DNA from: Prevotella sp.
GTDB lineage: Bacteria > Bacteroidota > Bacteroidia > Bacteroidales > Bacteroidaceae
DNA: 41,575 nucleotides
Reading direction: 5' to 3'
Assembly: GCA_017449495.1 (NCBI GenBank)
Contig: JAFTFO010000041.1
Coordinates: 1-41,575 of the forward strand
Position numbers and translations under genes: made by a program. The stretch's first letter is position 1, and every line of letters begins with the position of its first letter. Below, piece after piece: positions 16,328 through 23,377 of this stretch. The notes beneath the pieces were generated by a model. The model was not told the DNA's origin. It did not search any database and was given only the letters and a program-made list of their open reading frames with translations.

Positions 16328-16348
16328 CCACCTTTCCGGTTTTCGACC

Positions 16349-16357
16349 GCAAAGTTA
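16349..16357 (-). promoter_or_regulatory. Promoter box (TAACTTTGC) of tRNA-Leu
   Basis: It matches TAnnTTTG on the minus strand, about 22 bases upstream of the tRNA. TTTG sequences about 20 bases further upstream can serve as the -33 element. Confidence 0.75.
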
Positions 16358-16426
16358 CGTCTATTTCCCCAAACCACCAAACATTTTATCAATTATTTAG
16401 AAATATCACCCATTTAGGGCAACACA

Positions 16427-17044
16427 TCAGTTCCTGGCACGGATCAGCTGACCGTCGAAGGCAGCCTGGTAACGGTAGAGCGACTTGCCACCTTCGCCAG
16501 AGGCAATGGCTCCGTTGTTCACATCATAGTAACGGCCACACTTGGCGCACGACAGTTGAGTGCCGTTCTTCTGCCACGACAGCGGATAGCGGGTGCCACC
16601 GTATTGGCTCAGACAGTTAGAACACTGTCCCTCGTAGGCAACGAGTACATTGTCATAACTACTGGTGCCGATGATGATGCAGTTATTCGCTCCCAACACA
16701 CAGAGCTGCTGGTTCTCACGGTCTGTGCTGAGCACAACATCTTCCGTAGCCCCGTCATAGTTGCGGGTGGTCTTCAGATGACGGACACCTTTCTCTAAAC
16801 TCGCTTCGACCTTACAGAAATGTCCTGGGTTGCCGATAATGGCGGTCAACTGACAGGGCTGTGGGTGCAGTTGCGTGTCGAAGAGGAAGTAACACTGGTA
16901 CTCACGATAAATAGCATCCTCGCTGTTGCAAGATAAGAAGATAAATGAAGATAAAAGGAGATAAAGGAAGATAAAGGACAAATGTCTTCTATCTTCGTGG
17001 CGACAGCCACGTGTCTTCTTCTGTCTCCTTCTATCTACTTTCAT
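16427..17044 (-). CDS. Lipoprotein with paired CxxC motifs (unknown function)
   Basis: A 205-residue lipoprotein. The N terminus is strongly basic, then LSFIFLYLLLSSFIFLSC gives a lipobox with Cys39. The C-terminal half has CSNCLSQYGG and LSCAKCGRYYDVNNG, two CxxC pairs that could bind zinc or iron; the layout recalls a Rieske-like or zinc-ribbon fold, but I see no CxH pairs. The ATG overlaps the argH stop (ATGA), supporting this start and coupled translation. The signal peptide lies in a GAAGATAAA-type repeat. Function unknown. Confidence 0.78.
   Translation of the reverse strand: MKVDRRRQKKTRGCRHEDRRHLSFIFLYLLLSSFIFLSCNSEDAIYREYQCYFLFDTQLHPQPCQLTAIIGNPGHFCKVEASLEKGVRHLKTTRNYDGATEDVVLSTDRENQQLCVLGANNCIIIGTSSYDNVLVAYEGQCSNCLSQYGGTRYPLSWQKNGTQLSCAKCGRYYDVNNGAIASGEGGKSLYRYQAAFDGQLIRARN
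16928..17043. repeat. GAAGATAAA-type repeats and small hairpin at the 5' end of the CxxC lipoprotein gene
   Basis: About six degenerate units at 16928-16980 encode the signal-peptide core. Related units recur at 17012-17040. Between them is the hairpin GTGGCGACAGCCAC near 16997-17010. Confidence 0.7.
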
Positions 17045-18372
17045 CCCAACAATGCTTCTTCTGCCGTCGTCATACGTTCGAAGTGGAAGCCGTCGAGGGT
17101 CTGCTGCATCAGGGCCTGGATCTGGTCGTTGCAGAGGTTGCCGATGGAACCTTCGTGGGTGTGGTGGATGTCGTGACTGGCCTTGAACGTGCCAGCCTCA
17201 ATGTCGAGGCCCACCTTCTTGTAGGCATCTCGGAAGGGCATGCCGTTGGCTGCCAGACGGTTCACCTCCTCGACGCTGAACATCGGGTCGTACATCGGGT
17301 TGTCGAGGATATGCTCGTTCACCTCTATCTTATTTATAATGTAGGCGGCCATCTGCAGACAGTCCTTCAACTCACCAAAGGCTGGCAGGAACACTTCCTT
17401 GATGATCTGCAAGTCACGGAAGTAGCCTACGGGCAGGTTGTTCATGATGAGCGTCACCTGCTGGGGCAGCGACTGGAGTTTGTTACACTTGGCGCGGATC
17501 AGTTCAAACACGTCAGGGTTCTTCTTGTGGGGCATGATCGACGAGCCCGTCGTACACTCCTTCGGCAGTTTCACGAACGAGAAGTTCTGCGAGTTGAACA
17601 GGCAGGCGTCGAAAGCCATCTTGGCGATGGTGCCTGCGATGGTGGCGATGGCGAAGCCCACGTTGCGCTCCATCTTGCCACGACCCATCTGGGCATAGAC
17701 CACGTTGTAGTCCATCGAGTCAAAGCCCAACAGTTCTGTGGTCATCGTGCGGTTCAGGGGGAACGAGGAGCCGTAGCCTGCTGCCGAGCCGAGGGGATTG
17801 CGGTTGGTCATCTTATAAGCCGCCTGCAGGAAGAGCATATCATCCGTCAGACTCTCGGCGTAGGCCCCGAACCAGAGGCCGAAACTCGACGGCATCGCTA
17901 TCTGCAAGTGGGTATAGCCTGGCATCAGCACGTCCTTATACTGGTTCGACTTCTGAATGAGTTCGTCGAAGAGTATCTTCACCTCGTCGGCGATATCCTT
18001 CAGTTCGTGACGGGTGAAGAGCTTCAGGTCTACGAGCACCTGGTCGTTGCGCGAGCGGCCCGAATGGATCTTCTTGCCCATATCGCCGAGCTTGCGAGTG
18101 AGCAGCATCTCCACCTGGGAGTGCACATCCTCCACATCGTCCTCGATCACGAACTCACCGCGTTCTGCCAACTGGTAGATGTTCTTCAACTCCGCCAACA
18201 GTTGCGCCAGTTCGTCCTTCTCCAACAGTCCGATGCTCTCAAGCATGGTGATATGCGCCATAGAGCCCAGCACGTCGTATTTCGCCAGATAGAGGTCCAT
18301 CTCACGGTCCCGTCCCACGGTAAACCGCTCTATCTCCTTATTAATCTCAAAGTTCTTCTCCCAAAGCTTCAT
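17041..18372 (-). CDS. argH: Argininosuccinate lyase
   Basis: A 443-residue enzyme that cleaves argininosuccinate to arginine and fumarate, the last step of arginine synthesis. Landmarks are GRDREMDLYLAKYDV, HSGRSRNDQVLVDLKLF, PGYTHLQ and the fumarase/aspartase signature GSSIMPHKKNPD. I chose ATG 18372 (MKLWEKNFE); the frame extends upstream to 18540 but that part overlaps the SRPBCC gene and is not family-like. It lies in the order pyrE, SRPBCC, argH, lipoprotein. Confidence 0.96.
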   Translation of the reverse strand: MKLWEKNFEINKEIERFTVGRDREMDLYLAKYDVLGSMAHITMLESIGLLEKDELAQLLAELKNIYQLAERGEFVIEDDVEDVHSQVEMLLTRKLGDMGKKIHSGRSRNDQVLVDLKLFTRHELKDIADEVKILFDELIQKSNQYKDVLMPGYTHLQIAMPSSFGLWFGAYAESLTDDMLFLQAAYKMTNRNPLGSAAGYGSSFPLNRTMTTELLGFDSMDYNVVYAQMGRGKMERNVGFAIATIAGTIAKMAFDACLFNSQNFSFVKLPKECTTGSSIMPHKKNPDVFELIRAKCNKLQSLPQQVTLIMNNLPVGYFRDLQIIKEVFLPAFGELKDCLQMAAYIINKIEVNEHILDNPMYDPMFSVEEVNRLAANGMPFRDAYKKVGLDIEAGTFKASHDIHHTHEGSIGNLCNDQIQALMQQTLDGFHFERMTTAEEALLG

Positions 18373-18383
18373 ACTCTTCACTC

Positions 18384-18815
18384 CTACTCGTAATGCACTT
18401 GTGCCAAGGCGTCGGCAATCTTCTCCACAGCTTCCTGAAGGGGCTTCTCGACCATGCTTTTGATGAATGGATTGAGCTCGGCCTTCACCGTGACCTTCAT
18501 CTTCGAGTTCTGCTCGTCGACGGGCAGCACCTGAATCCATACGTTGAAAGGCACAGGCGACTGCACGGTCTCAAACTTCACGCACTTCGGCTCCTCACGG
18601 TCACAGATGCGCAACTTCAACTCGCCGACAGGGGCGACGTTAATAGCCACCGTGTCCTCGTCGAACGTGAAATCGTTGATCTTATCCTCTGGCACACGAT
18701 CCTTCACCTTGTCCAGGTTGCGCAGGTCGCTGATGTTCCGATACACAGCCTCCTGCGGATAAGGAATCTGCTTAACGCTACTCTCAAACTTCGATTCTCC
18801 TCCAAAAAGTCCCAT
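18384..18815 (-). CDS. SRPBCC (START-like) family small protein
   Basis: A 143-residue protein with no signal peptide. The N-terminal SSVKQIPYPQEAVYRNISDLRNL and the C-terminal helix NPFIKSMVEKPLQEAVEKIADALAQV fit the SRPBCC helix-grip fold, which binds hydrophobic ligands. The ligand is unknown. It lies between pyrE and argH, 11 bases before argH, an arrangement I recall as common in Bacteroidales. It ends in Glu followed directly by its stop. Confidence 0.8.
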   Translation of the reverse strand: MGLFGGESKFESSVKQIPYPQEAVYRNISDLRNLDKVKDRVPEDKINDFTFDEDTVAINVAPVGELKLRICDREEPKCVKFETVQSPVPFNVWIQVLPVDEQNSKMKVTVKAELNPFIKSMVEKPLQEAVEKIADALAQVHYE

Positions 18816-18823
18816 AGATTTCT

Positions 18824-18856
18824 AATTGATAATTGACAATTGATAATTGATAATTA
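18824..18856. repeat. 7-bp tandem repeat (AATTGAT/AATTGAC) between pyrE and the SRPBCC gene
   Basis: About four and a half units. It also contains the pyrE stop codon region. Confidence 0.85.
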
Positions 18857-19489
18857 CTGGCACCAAGTGGAGGGACTCTTCCGCCACTCGGCGAGCACGG
18901 CCTTGTCCTCTTCCTTGACATAACCCGTCTTGGCGGCCTCCTCGATCACGGCCTCATAGTTGCTCAGCGTGATGAGTTTCACGCCAGCCTCACGGAAAGC
19001 CTCTTCTGCCACAGGGAAGCCGTAGGTGAACGAGGCCACCATGCCAATCACCTCTACGCCATAGTCGCGCAGAGCCTGTACAGCCTTCAGCGACGAGCCG
19101 CCCGTGGAGATCAGGTCTTCCACCACGACCACCTTCGCGCCCTTCTCGATCTCACCCTCCACCTGGTTGCCCATGCCGTGATCCTTCGGCTTCGGACGCA
19201 CGTAGCTGTATGGCAACCCCAACTGGTCAGCCACGAGGGCTCCCTGAGCAATAGCACCCGTAGCCACACCAGCCACAGCCTCAGCCTCGGGGAAGTTCTC
19301 CTGAATCAGATGGCACAACTCCAACTTCACAAACGAGCGAAGGCTGGGGAACGACAGCGTCTTGCGGTTGTCGGTATAGATGGGCGACTTCCAGCCCGAG
19401 GCCCATGTGAACGGGTCGTTCGGCTGCAATTTGATGGCCTGAATGTCCATCAGTTTCTTGGCAAATTGATTCTTGATATCCATATTCAT
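18854..19489 (-). CDS. pyrE: Orotate phosphoribosyltransferase
   Basis: A 211-residue enzyme that makes OMP from orotate and PRPP. Visible motifs are FTWASGWKSPIYTDNRK, the PRPP-binding loop VVVVEDLISTGGSSLKAV, and the catalytic loop PKPKDHGMGNQVEG. The frame is open upstream to 19600, but a promoter box at 19505-19513 lies inside that extension, so the start is ATG 19489 or 19483 and the leader is only about 10-15 bases. It heads the pyrE-SRPBCC-argH operon. Confidence 0.95.
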   Translation of the reverse strand: MNMDIKNQFAKKLMDIQAIKLQPNDPFTWASGWKSPIYTDNRKTLSFPSLRSFVKLELCHLIQENFPEAEAVAGVATGAIAQGALVADQLGLPYSYVRPKPKDHGMGNQVEGEIEKGAKVVVVEDLISTGGSSLKAVQALRDYGVEVIGMVASFTYGFPVAEEAFREAGVKLITLSNYEAVIEEAAKTGYVKEEDKAVLAEWRKSPSTWCQ

Positions 19490-19504
19490 TCTGTTAATTT
19501 GGGT

Positions 19505-19513
19505 GCAAAGATA
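19505..19513 (-). promoter_or_regulatory. Promoter box (TATCTTTGC) of pyrE
   Basis: It matches TAnnTTTG on the minus strand, 15 bases from ATG 19489, and rules out the longer reading frame. Confidence 0.75.
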
Positions 19514-19652
19514 CGAATAAGTGAGAAGAAAACCAAATGTTTTTTTGAGTTTTCTCGCGCTCGGCTCGCTGCTCGCCACAATATTGTCATAAAAATTCAA
19601 ACACTGGCAGTTATCTTTTGCTCTTTTTGTAAATGTTTGATTATCAAGACTT

Positions 19653-19760
19653 TATGTTTGCACGACTTTTGGGCTAAGGAAACTGGGACTTTCCTGCCTT
19701 GAAACTCTGACTTTCCTGCCTTGAAACTCGGAGAAAGGTGGCACCTTTCTCCGAGAAACA
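19653..19760 (+). other. Non-coding stretch between pyrE and comF: promoter-like box, two direct repeats and a perfect hairpin
   Basis: The 382-base gap 19490-19871 holds no gene I can support. It contains a plus-strand TATGTTTGC box (19653-19661), two identical 21-base copies at 19687-19707 and 19709-19729, and a perfect 13-bp inverted repeat (arms 19727-19739 and 19743-19755, loop GGC). There is no T-run after the hairpin, so it is not a simple terminator. It could be a small RNA or a mobile-repeat relic. Confidence 0.5.
19687..19729. repeat. Two 21-base direct repeats, 22-base period
   Basis: GACTTTCCTGCCTTGAAACT plus C occurs twice with a single base between copies. It leads directly into the hairpin arm. 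Confidence 0.9.
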
Positions 19761-19871
19761 GGCAAGGCTAATTCTGTTGTAAAGTTATTTCGCTTTCAGG
19801 CACCTCTTACTGCGTAAAGTACCATCTCTTATTCCAAAGCTTTATACAAAAGCAAAAAAGAAGGAATGCTC

Positions 19872-20570
19872 TTAACTCTTGGCGAGGCCGAGGGCAAGGA
19901 CGCTAATTCTGACGTTATCGGCCTTACACAATTCTTTGGCACAGGCAATGACGGTGGCACCTGTAGTGACAACATCGTCGACTACGAGCAGATGCTTGCC
20001 CTGAATGGCGGCAGCATCCTTCAGTTCGAAGACGTGCTCCACGTTCTCGTTGCGCTCCCAACGGCCCTTACTGGTCTGGCTCCCCTCGAAGACGCTGCGA
20101 CGAGCCACCTTATTATATATAGGCAGGCCTGTTACCTCGCTGATGCCTCGGGCTATCTCCAGACTCTGATTGTAGCCGCGCTGCCGCTGACGCTTCTTCG
20201 CCAGCGGAATGGGCACAATTCCATCGATTCCATCAAAGAATCCGGAGGATTGCAGTTCCTTCGCCATCAGCCGTCCCATCACCTCGCCGATCTCGGGGTG
20301 GTTCTTGTATTTCAGTTCGTAGAGGATATTAGCCGTCTCAGAATGGGCTTCGTAATAGAAGAGGGCCGCAGCCCGTTCGATGGGTATCTGATGCCAGAAC
20401 AACTTGGCCATCTCGTTCTCGTAAGGGTCTTGCCAGAAACCTGTGCGGGGCAAGTGCAGGTTGCAACGGGCACAGATGGTTTCCTCGCTGACAGTCAGCC
20501 GCCGGCCACACACCACACAGAGCCGAGGGGAAATGAGGTCGAGCACCCTGTGCCAGAAACTTACCACCAT
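19872..20570 (-). CDS. comF: ComF-family phosphoribosyltransferase-like protein
   Basis: A 232-residue protein of the ComF/GntX family, linked to DNA uptake in competent bacteria. The N-terminal zinc motif is CVVCGRRL with CARCNLHLP, and the PRTase signature is LLVVDDVVTTGATV. GIVPIPLAKKRQRQRGYNQS is the conserved substrate loop. It lies 12 bases after recX on the same strand and ends the prmC-recX-comF run. Its exact reaction is unknown in the family. Confidence 0.92.
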   Translation of the reverse strand: MVVSFWHRVLDLISPRLCVVCGRRLTVSEETICARCNLHLPRTGFWQDPYENEMAKLFWHQIPIERAAALFYYEAHSETANILYELKYKNHPEIGEVMGRLMAKELQSSGFFDGIDGIVPIPLAKKRQRQRGYNQSLEIARGISEVTGLPIYNKVARRSVFEGSQTSKGRWERNENVEHVFELKDAAAIQGKHLLVVDDVVTTGATVIACAKELCKADNVRISVLALGLAKS

Positions 20571-20582
20571 AGTATTTACGAT

Positions 20583-21068
20583 TTAATCTTCAGAATACGC
20601 CGATTCATCGTCGACATCGAGGCTTTGGCGGATGATGCTGAAGTCGAAGCCCCGACTGAGGGCGAAACGCACGAGTTTCTGGTTCAGTTCATAGTCGCTT
20701 GCAGCCTTAACGCTCTTCCGCTTTTGTTTCAGCAACGGACGGAGCACGTCGAGATATTCGTTTTCGTCGATTTCATCGAGCACCTGTTGCTGGATATCGG
20801 CATCGATACGTTTCTGCCAAAGTGCCTGTTGTACCTTGCGACGGCCCCACTTATTATAGCGGATCTTATCTTTGACGAAGGCTCGAGCATAGCGCTCATC
20901 GTCGACGTAACGCTCCTTCACAAGTCGGGAAAGGACGCGGTTTTGCACGGTTTCATCGAGTTCCCAACGCCTCATCTTGTCGCGCATCTCTTGCTGGCAA
21001 TGCTCTGCCTGCGCACAGAGGGCGGCCAGTTGCAAGAAGGCTTCTTGTTCTGTGATTTCTTTCTTCAT
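20583..21068 (-). CDS. recX: Regulatory protein RecX
   Basis: A 161-residue all-helical RecX modulator of RecA filaments. Typical tandem three-helix repeats are visible: EMRDKMRRWELDETVQNRVLSRLVKERYVDDERYARAFV and KWGRRKVQQALWQKRI. The start overlaps the prmC stop by four bases (ATGA), indicating coupled translation. recA is not in this window. Confidence 0.92.
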   Translation of the reverse strand: MKKEITEQEAFLQLAALCAQAEHCQQEMRDKMRRWELDETVQNRVLSRLVKERYVDDERYARAFVKDKIRYNKWGRRKVQQALWQKRIDADIQQQVLDEIDENEYLDVLRPLLKQKRKSVKAASDYELNQKLVRFALSRGFDFSIIRQSLDVDDESAYSED

Positions 21069-21910
21069 ATCTTAGTAGCTTTAAGGAATCGTTGCTTGCC
21101 GAACTGGTCAAGGCGGATTTCGATATCGTAGCACGACATCGAACTCAACAGTTCTGAGAGGGCGGTGGCGTAGAGGGGGTTGATCTCAAAGAAGAGGCAG
21201 CCCTTGGGCTTCAGGGCCTTTTGGGCAAATTGGGCGATAGCACGATAGAAGAGCAGGGGATCTTCGTCTGGCACAAAGAGGGCTTCGTAAGGCTCGTAGT
21301 CGAGTACGTTTTTGTCCATTCCATCGGCCTCGCTATGGCAGATATAGGGCGGATTGCTGACAATGATGTCCCAAGGGAGTGAAGAGTGAAGCGTGAAGAG
21401 TGAAGAATCAAGGATGTCGCGATGTTCAAAAAATACATTTGCCTTAAGAGATTTGGCATTGTCCTTGGCGATACGGATGGCATCGTCAGAGATATCCCAG
21501 GCCGAGACCTTGGCCTCAGGCATCTCCAATGCTAACGTGATGGCAATGCAGCCGCTACCTGTTCCGATATCGAGAACACACAACGGGGACTGTCCCTTTT
21601 GTGAGATAATCCATCGGCATAGTTCCTCCGTTTCCGGCCTCGGGATGAGTACACCAGGTGCCACACGGAACTGTCGCCCACAGAAGTCCGTTACACCTAT
21701 TATATATTGTACGGGTTCGCCTTTTTCGAGTCTAAGCATGATTTTTTCCAGTTCTGTTTGGCAGTCTGCGGATAATTCCGTAACTTTGCCGCAGAGAATG
21801 TCTGCCCATGAGAGGCCGAAGCGCTCGTCGAGCACCCAGCGGACGATGGCCCGTGCCTCGCCCGCCTCATAAAGTGGAATCAGTCTGCACCAGAGTTCTT
21901 CGTATGTCAT
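21065..21910 (-). CDS. prmC: Peptide chain release factor N5-glutamine methyltransferase
   Basis: A 281-residue SAM-dependent enzyme that methylates the GGQ glutamine of release factors. Motifs are DIGTGSGCIAITLAL and the catalytic SNPPYI. I chose ATG 21910; the frame runs to 22123, but a promoter box at 21917-21925 lies just upstream of 21910. Residues encoded by 21376-21410 (SSLFTLHSSL) come from a GTGAAGA-type tandem repeat inserted just before the NPPY motif. The leader may be almost absent. Confidence 0.95.
   Translation of the reverse strand: MTYEELWCRLIPLYEAGEARAIVRWVLDERFGLSWADILCGKVTELSADCQTELEKIMLRLEKGEPVQYIIGVTDFCGRQFRVAPGVLIPRPETEELCRWIISQKGQSPLCVLDIGTGSGCIAITLALEMPEAKVSAWDISDDAIRIAKDNAKSLKANVFFEHRDILDSSLFTLHSSLPWDIIVSNPPYICHSEADGMDKNVLDYEPYEALFVPDEDPLLFYRAIAQFAQKALKPKGCLFFEINPLYATALSELLSSMSCYDIEIRLDQFGKQRFLKATKI
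21376..21410. repeat. Intragenic 7-bp repeat in prmC
   Basis: Five units (AGTGAAG, AGTGAAG, CGTGAAG, AGTGAAG, AATCAAG) are read in frame on the minus strand. Confidence 0.85.
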
Positions 21911-21916
21911 TGCGCT

Positions 21917-21925
21917 GCAAAGATA
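21917..21925 (-). promoter_or_regulatory. Promoter box (TATCTTTGC) of prmC
   Basis: It matches TAnnTTTG. Only seven bases separate the TTTG from the ATG, so the transcript may be leaderless. Confidence 0.7.
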
Positions 21926-21928
21926 ACA

Positions 21929-21964
21929 AAAAGTAAAAAGGTAAAAAAGTAAAAAGGTAAAAAA
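21929..21964. repeat. 8-bp A-rich repeat between prmC and ribD
   Basis: Four units alternating AAAAGTAA and AAAGGTAA. The repeat runs directly into the ribD start codon. Confidence 0.8.
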
Positions 21965-22897
21965 ATGATGATGGAAGACGAAAAATATATGCGACGCTGC
22001 ATCCAACTGGCCAAGAACGGACAGCAGAATGCGAAGCCGAACCCCATGGTGGGAGCTGTCATTGTAAGTGCCGACGGACGAATCATCGGCGAGGGTTATC
22101 ATGTGCGCGGTGGTGAGGGACATGCCGAGGTGAATGCCTTTGCCTCAGTGAGTCAGGAGGACGAGGCCCTGCTGCCAGGCGCCACGATGTACGTCTCCTT
22201 AGAGCCCTGTTCTCACTACGGCAAGACGCCTCCCTGTGCCGACCTGATCATCAAGAAAAGGATACGGCGTGTGGTTGTGGGCTGCATCGATGAGTTTGCT
22301 GAGGTGCAGGGTCGTGGCATTCAGAAACTCCGCGATGCAGGCATCGCCGTCGAGGTGGGCGTACTTGAAGCCGAATGTCAGGAGTTGAACCGTCGTTTCT
22401 TCACATTCCATCGAGAACATCGGCCCTATATCATCCTGAAGTGGGCTCAGACAGCCAACGGCTTCATCGACGACCATTTCCTGCCCACACAGATCTCCTC
22501 AGACTTCACGAAGATGCTCAGCCACAAGCTGCGCGCAGAGGAGGATGCCATCCTGGTTGGACGTGTCACCGATGAGCGTGACCACCCCCAGCTGAACGTC
22601 AGGGAGTGGCACGGCCCCGATCCCAAGCGCCTCGTCATCGACCACCAGCATCCCCTGAACCTCAGCAGTCTTCATGCGCATCGCATACAGTCGCTGATTA
22701 TCGAGGGTGGCGCCCAGACACTCAACACCTTTATCGACAAAGGTCTTTGGGATGAGCTACGTGTGGAAACCAACCTCTCAATGACGGTAACAGATGGTAC
22801 CCGCGCCCCCAGGATCCCTGCCGAGGCCAAGGCCAAAGAATGCCGTAAGTACGACGATAGCCTGATTGTGAGTTATCGTCGGCTTAAGGAGAATTAA
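21965..22897 (+). CDS. ribD: Bifunctional riboflavin biosynthesis deaminase/reductase RibD
   Basis: A 310-residue enzyme. The N-terminal deaminase has the zinc motifs GHAEVNAF and EPCSHYGKTPPCADLI. The C-terminal reductase begins at ILKWAQTANGFIDD and includes SLIIEGGAQTLNTF. It makes the ribitylaminopyrimidine intermediate of riboflavin. The protein is shorter than usual (about 340-370): the segment between VIDHQHPLN and RIQSLIIEGG seems to lack roughly 30 residues. It is divergent from prmC. Three tandem ATGs (21965, 21968, 21971 or nearby) leave the exact start open. Confidence 0.92.
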   Translation: MMMEDEKYMRRCIQLAKNGQQNAKPNPMVGAVIVSADGRIIGEGYHVRGGEGHAEVNAFASVSQEDEALLPGATMYVSLEPCSHYGKTPPCADLIIKKRIRRVVVGCIDEFAEVQGRGIQKLRDAGIAVEVGVLEAECQELNRRFFTFHREHRPYIILKWAQTANGFIDDHFLPTQISSDFTKMLSHKLRAEEDAILVGRVTDERDHPQLNVREWHGPDPKRLVIDHQHPLNLSSLHAHRIQSLIIEGGAQTLNTFIDKGLWDELRVETNLSMTVTDGTRAPRIPAEAKAKECRKYDDSLIVSYRRLKEN

Positions 22898-22912
22898 ACT
22901 GCTTAAGAGGTT

Positions 22913-23377
22913 TTATTTACGACCGAAGTCAGCGGGGACTTCACCCCATTTCGAGGTCTCCCATTTGATGATGGGATTACGGAAGTTGTGAGTCTGAAGC
23001 CAGTGTTCGGCTCGGGCTATGATCTGGAAGAGCGGTTCCGTCTGGGGCGTACGCTCCAGTTTGGTTTTGCATTTGCGCTTCGAAACCCAGAGAATGGCGT
23101 TATAAGAGTCGCTGTAGATCGTCTTATCGTGCAAACCCTGATTCCAACAGAGGGCCAAAGCATGCACAATCGCTAAGAACTCGCCGATGTTGTTCGTGCC
23201 GTGCACAGGACCGTAGTGGAACACCCGATAGCCCGTCTGCAGGTCGATGGCCTGATACTCCATCGGTCCAGGATTGCCTGAGCAGGCCGCATCCACCGCC
23301 CAGGCGTCTGCCCTTACCTCTGGAGGCAAGGGCAGCACCGTGTCGTTGCGATATGTCGGGGGATTAACCTCTTTCAT
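22913..23377 (-). CDS. Ribonuclease HI family protein
   Basis: A 154-residue RNase H fold with the DEDD catalytic set visible: Asp29 (VDAACSGNPGP), Glu66 (NNIGEFLAI), Asp90 (YSDSYNAI) and Asp150 (PADFGRK). Such enzymes degrade the RNA strand of RNA/DNA hybrids. It lacks the N-terminal hybrid-binding (viroplasmin-like) domain. The ATG overlaps the argS stop by one base (TAATG), so it is probably translated by coupling to argS. Confidence 0.9.
   Translation of the reverse strand: MKEVNPPTYRNDTVLPLPPEVRADAWAVDAACSGNPGPMEYQAIDLQTGYRVFHYGPVHGTNNIGEFLAIVHALALCWNQGLHDKTIYSDSYNAILWVSKRKCKTKLERTPQTEPLFQIIARAEHWLQTHNFRNPIIKWETSKWGEVPADFGRK

Noticed and set aside
17011-18393. A 460-codon open frame on the plus strand opposite argH
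   Set aside because: It is the complement of argH with low-complexity His/Val/Leu-rich content and no recognisable domain; argH is certain.
19490-19600. N-terminal extension of PyrE
   Set aside because: A promoter box lies inside the extension and the family starts near MNMDIKN.
19687-19729. Possible CRISPR array
   Set aside because: Only two copies with a one-base gap and no spacers; no cas genes anywhere in the window.
19866-21131. A 421-codon open frame on the plus strand opposite comF and recX
   Set aside because: It spans two real minus-strand genes and their junction and has no family-like motifs.
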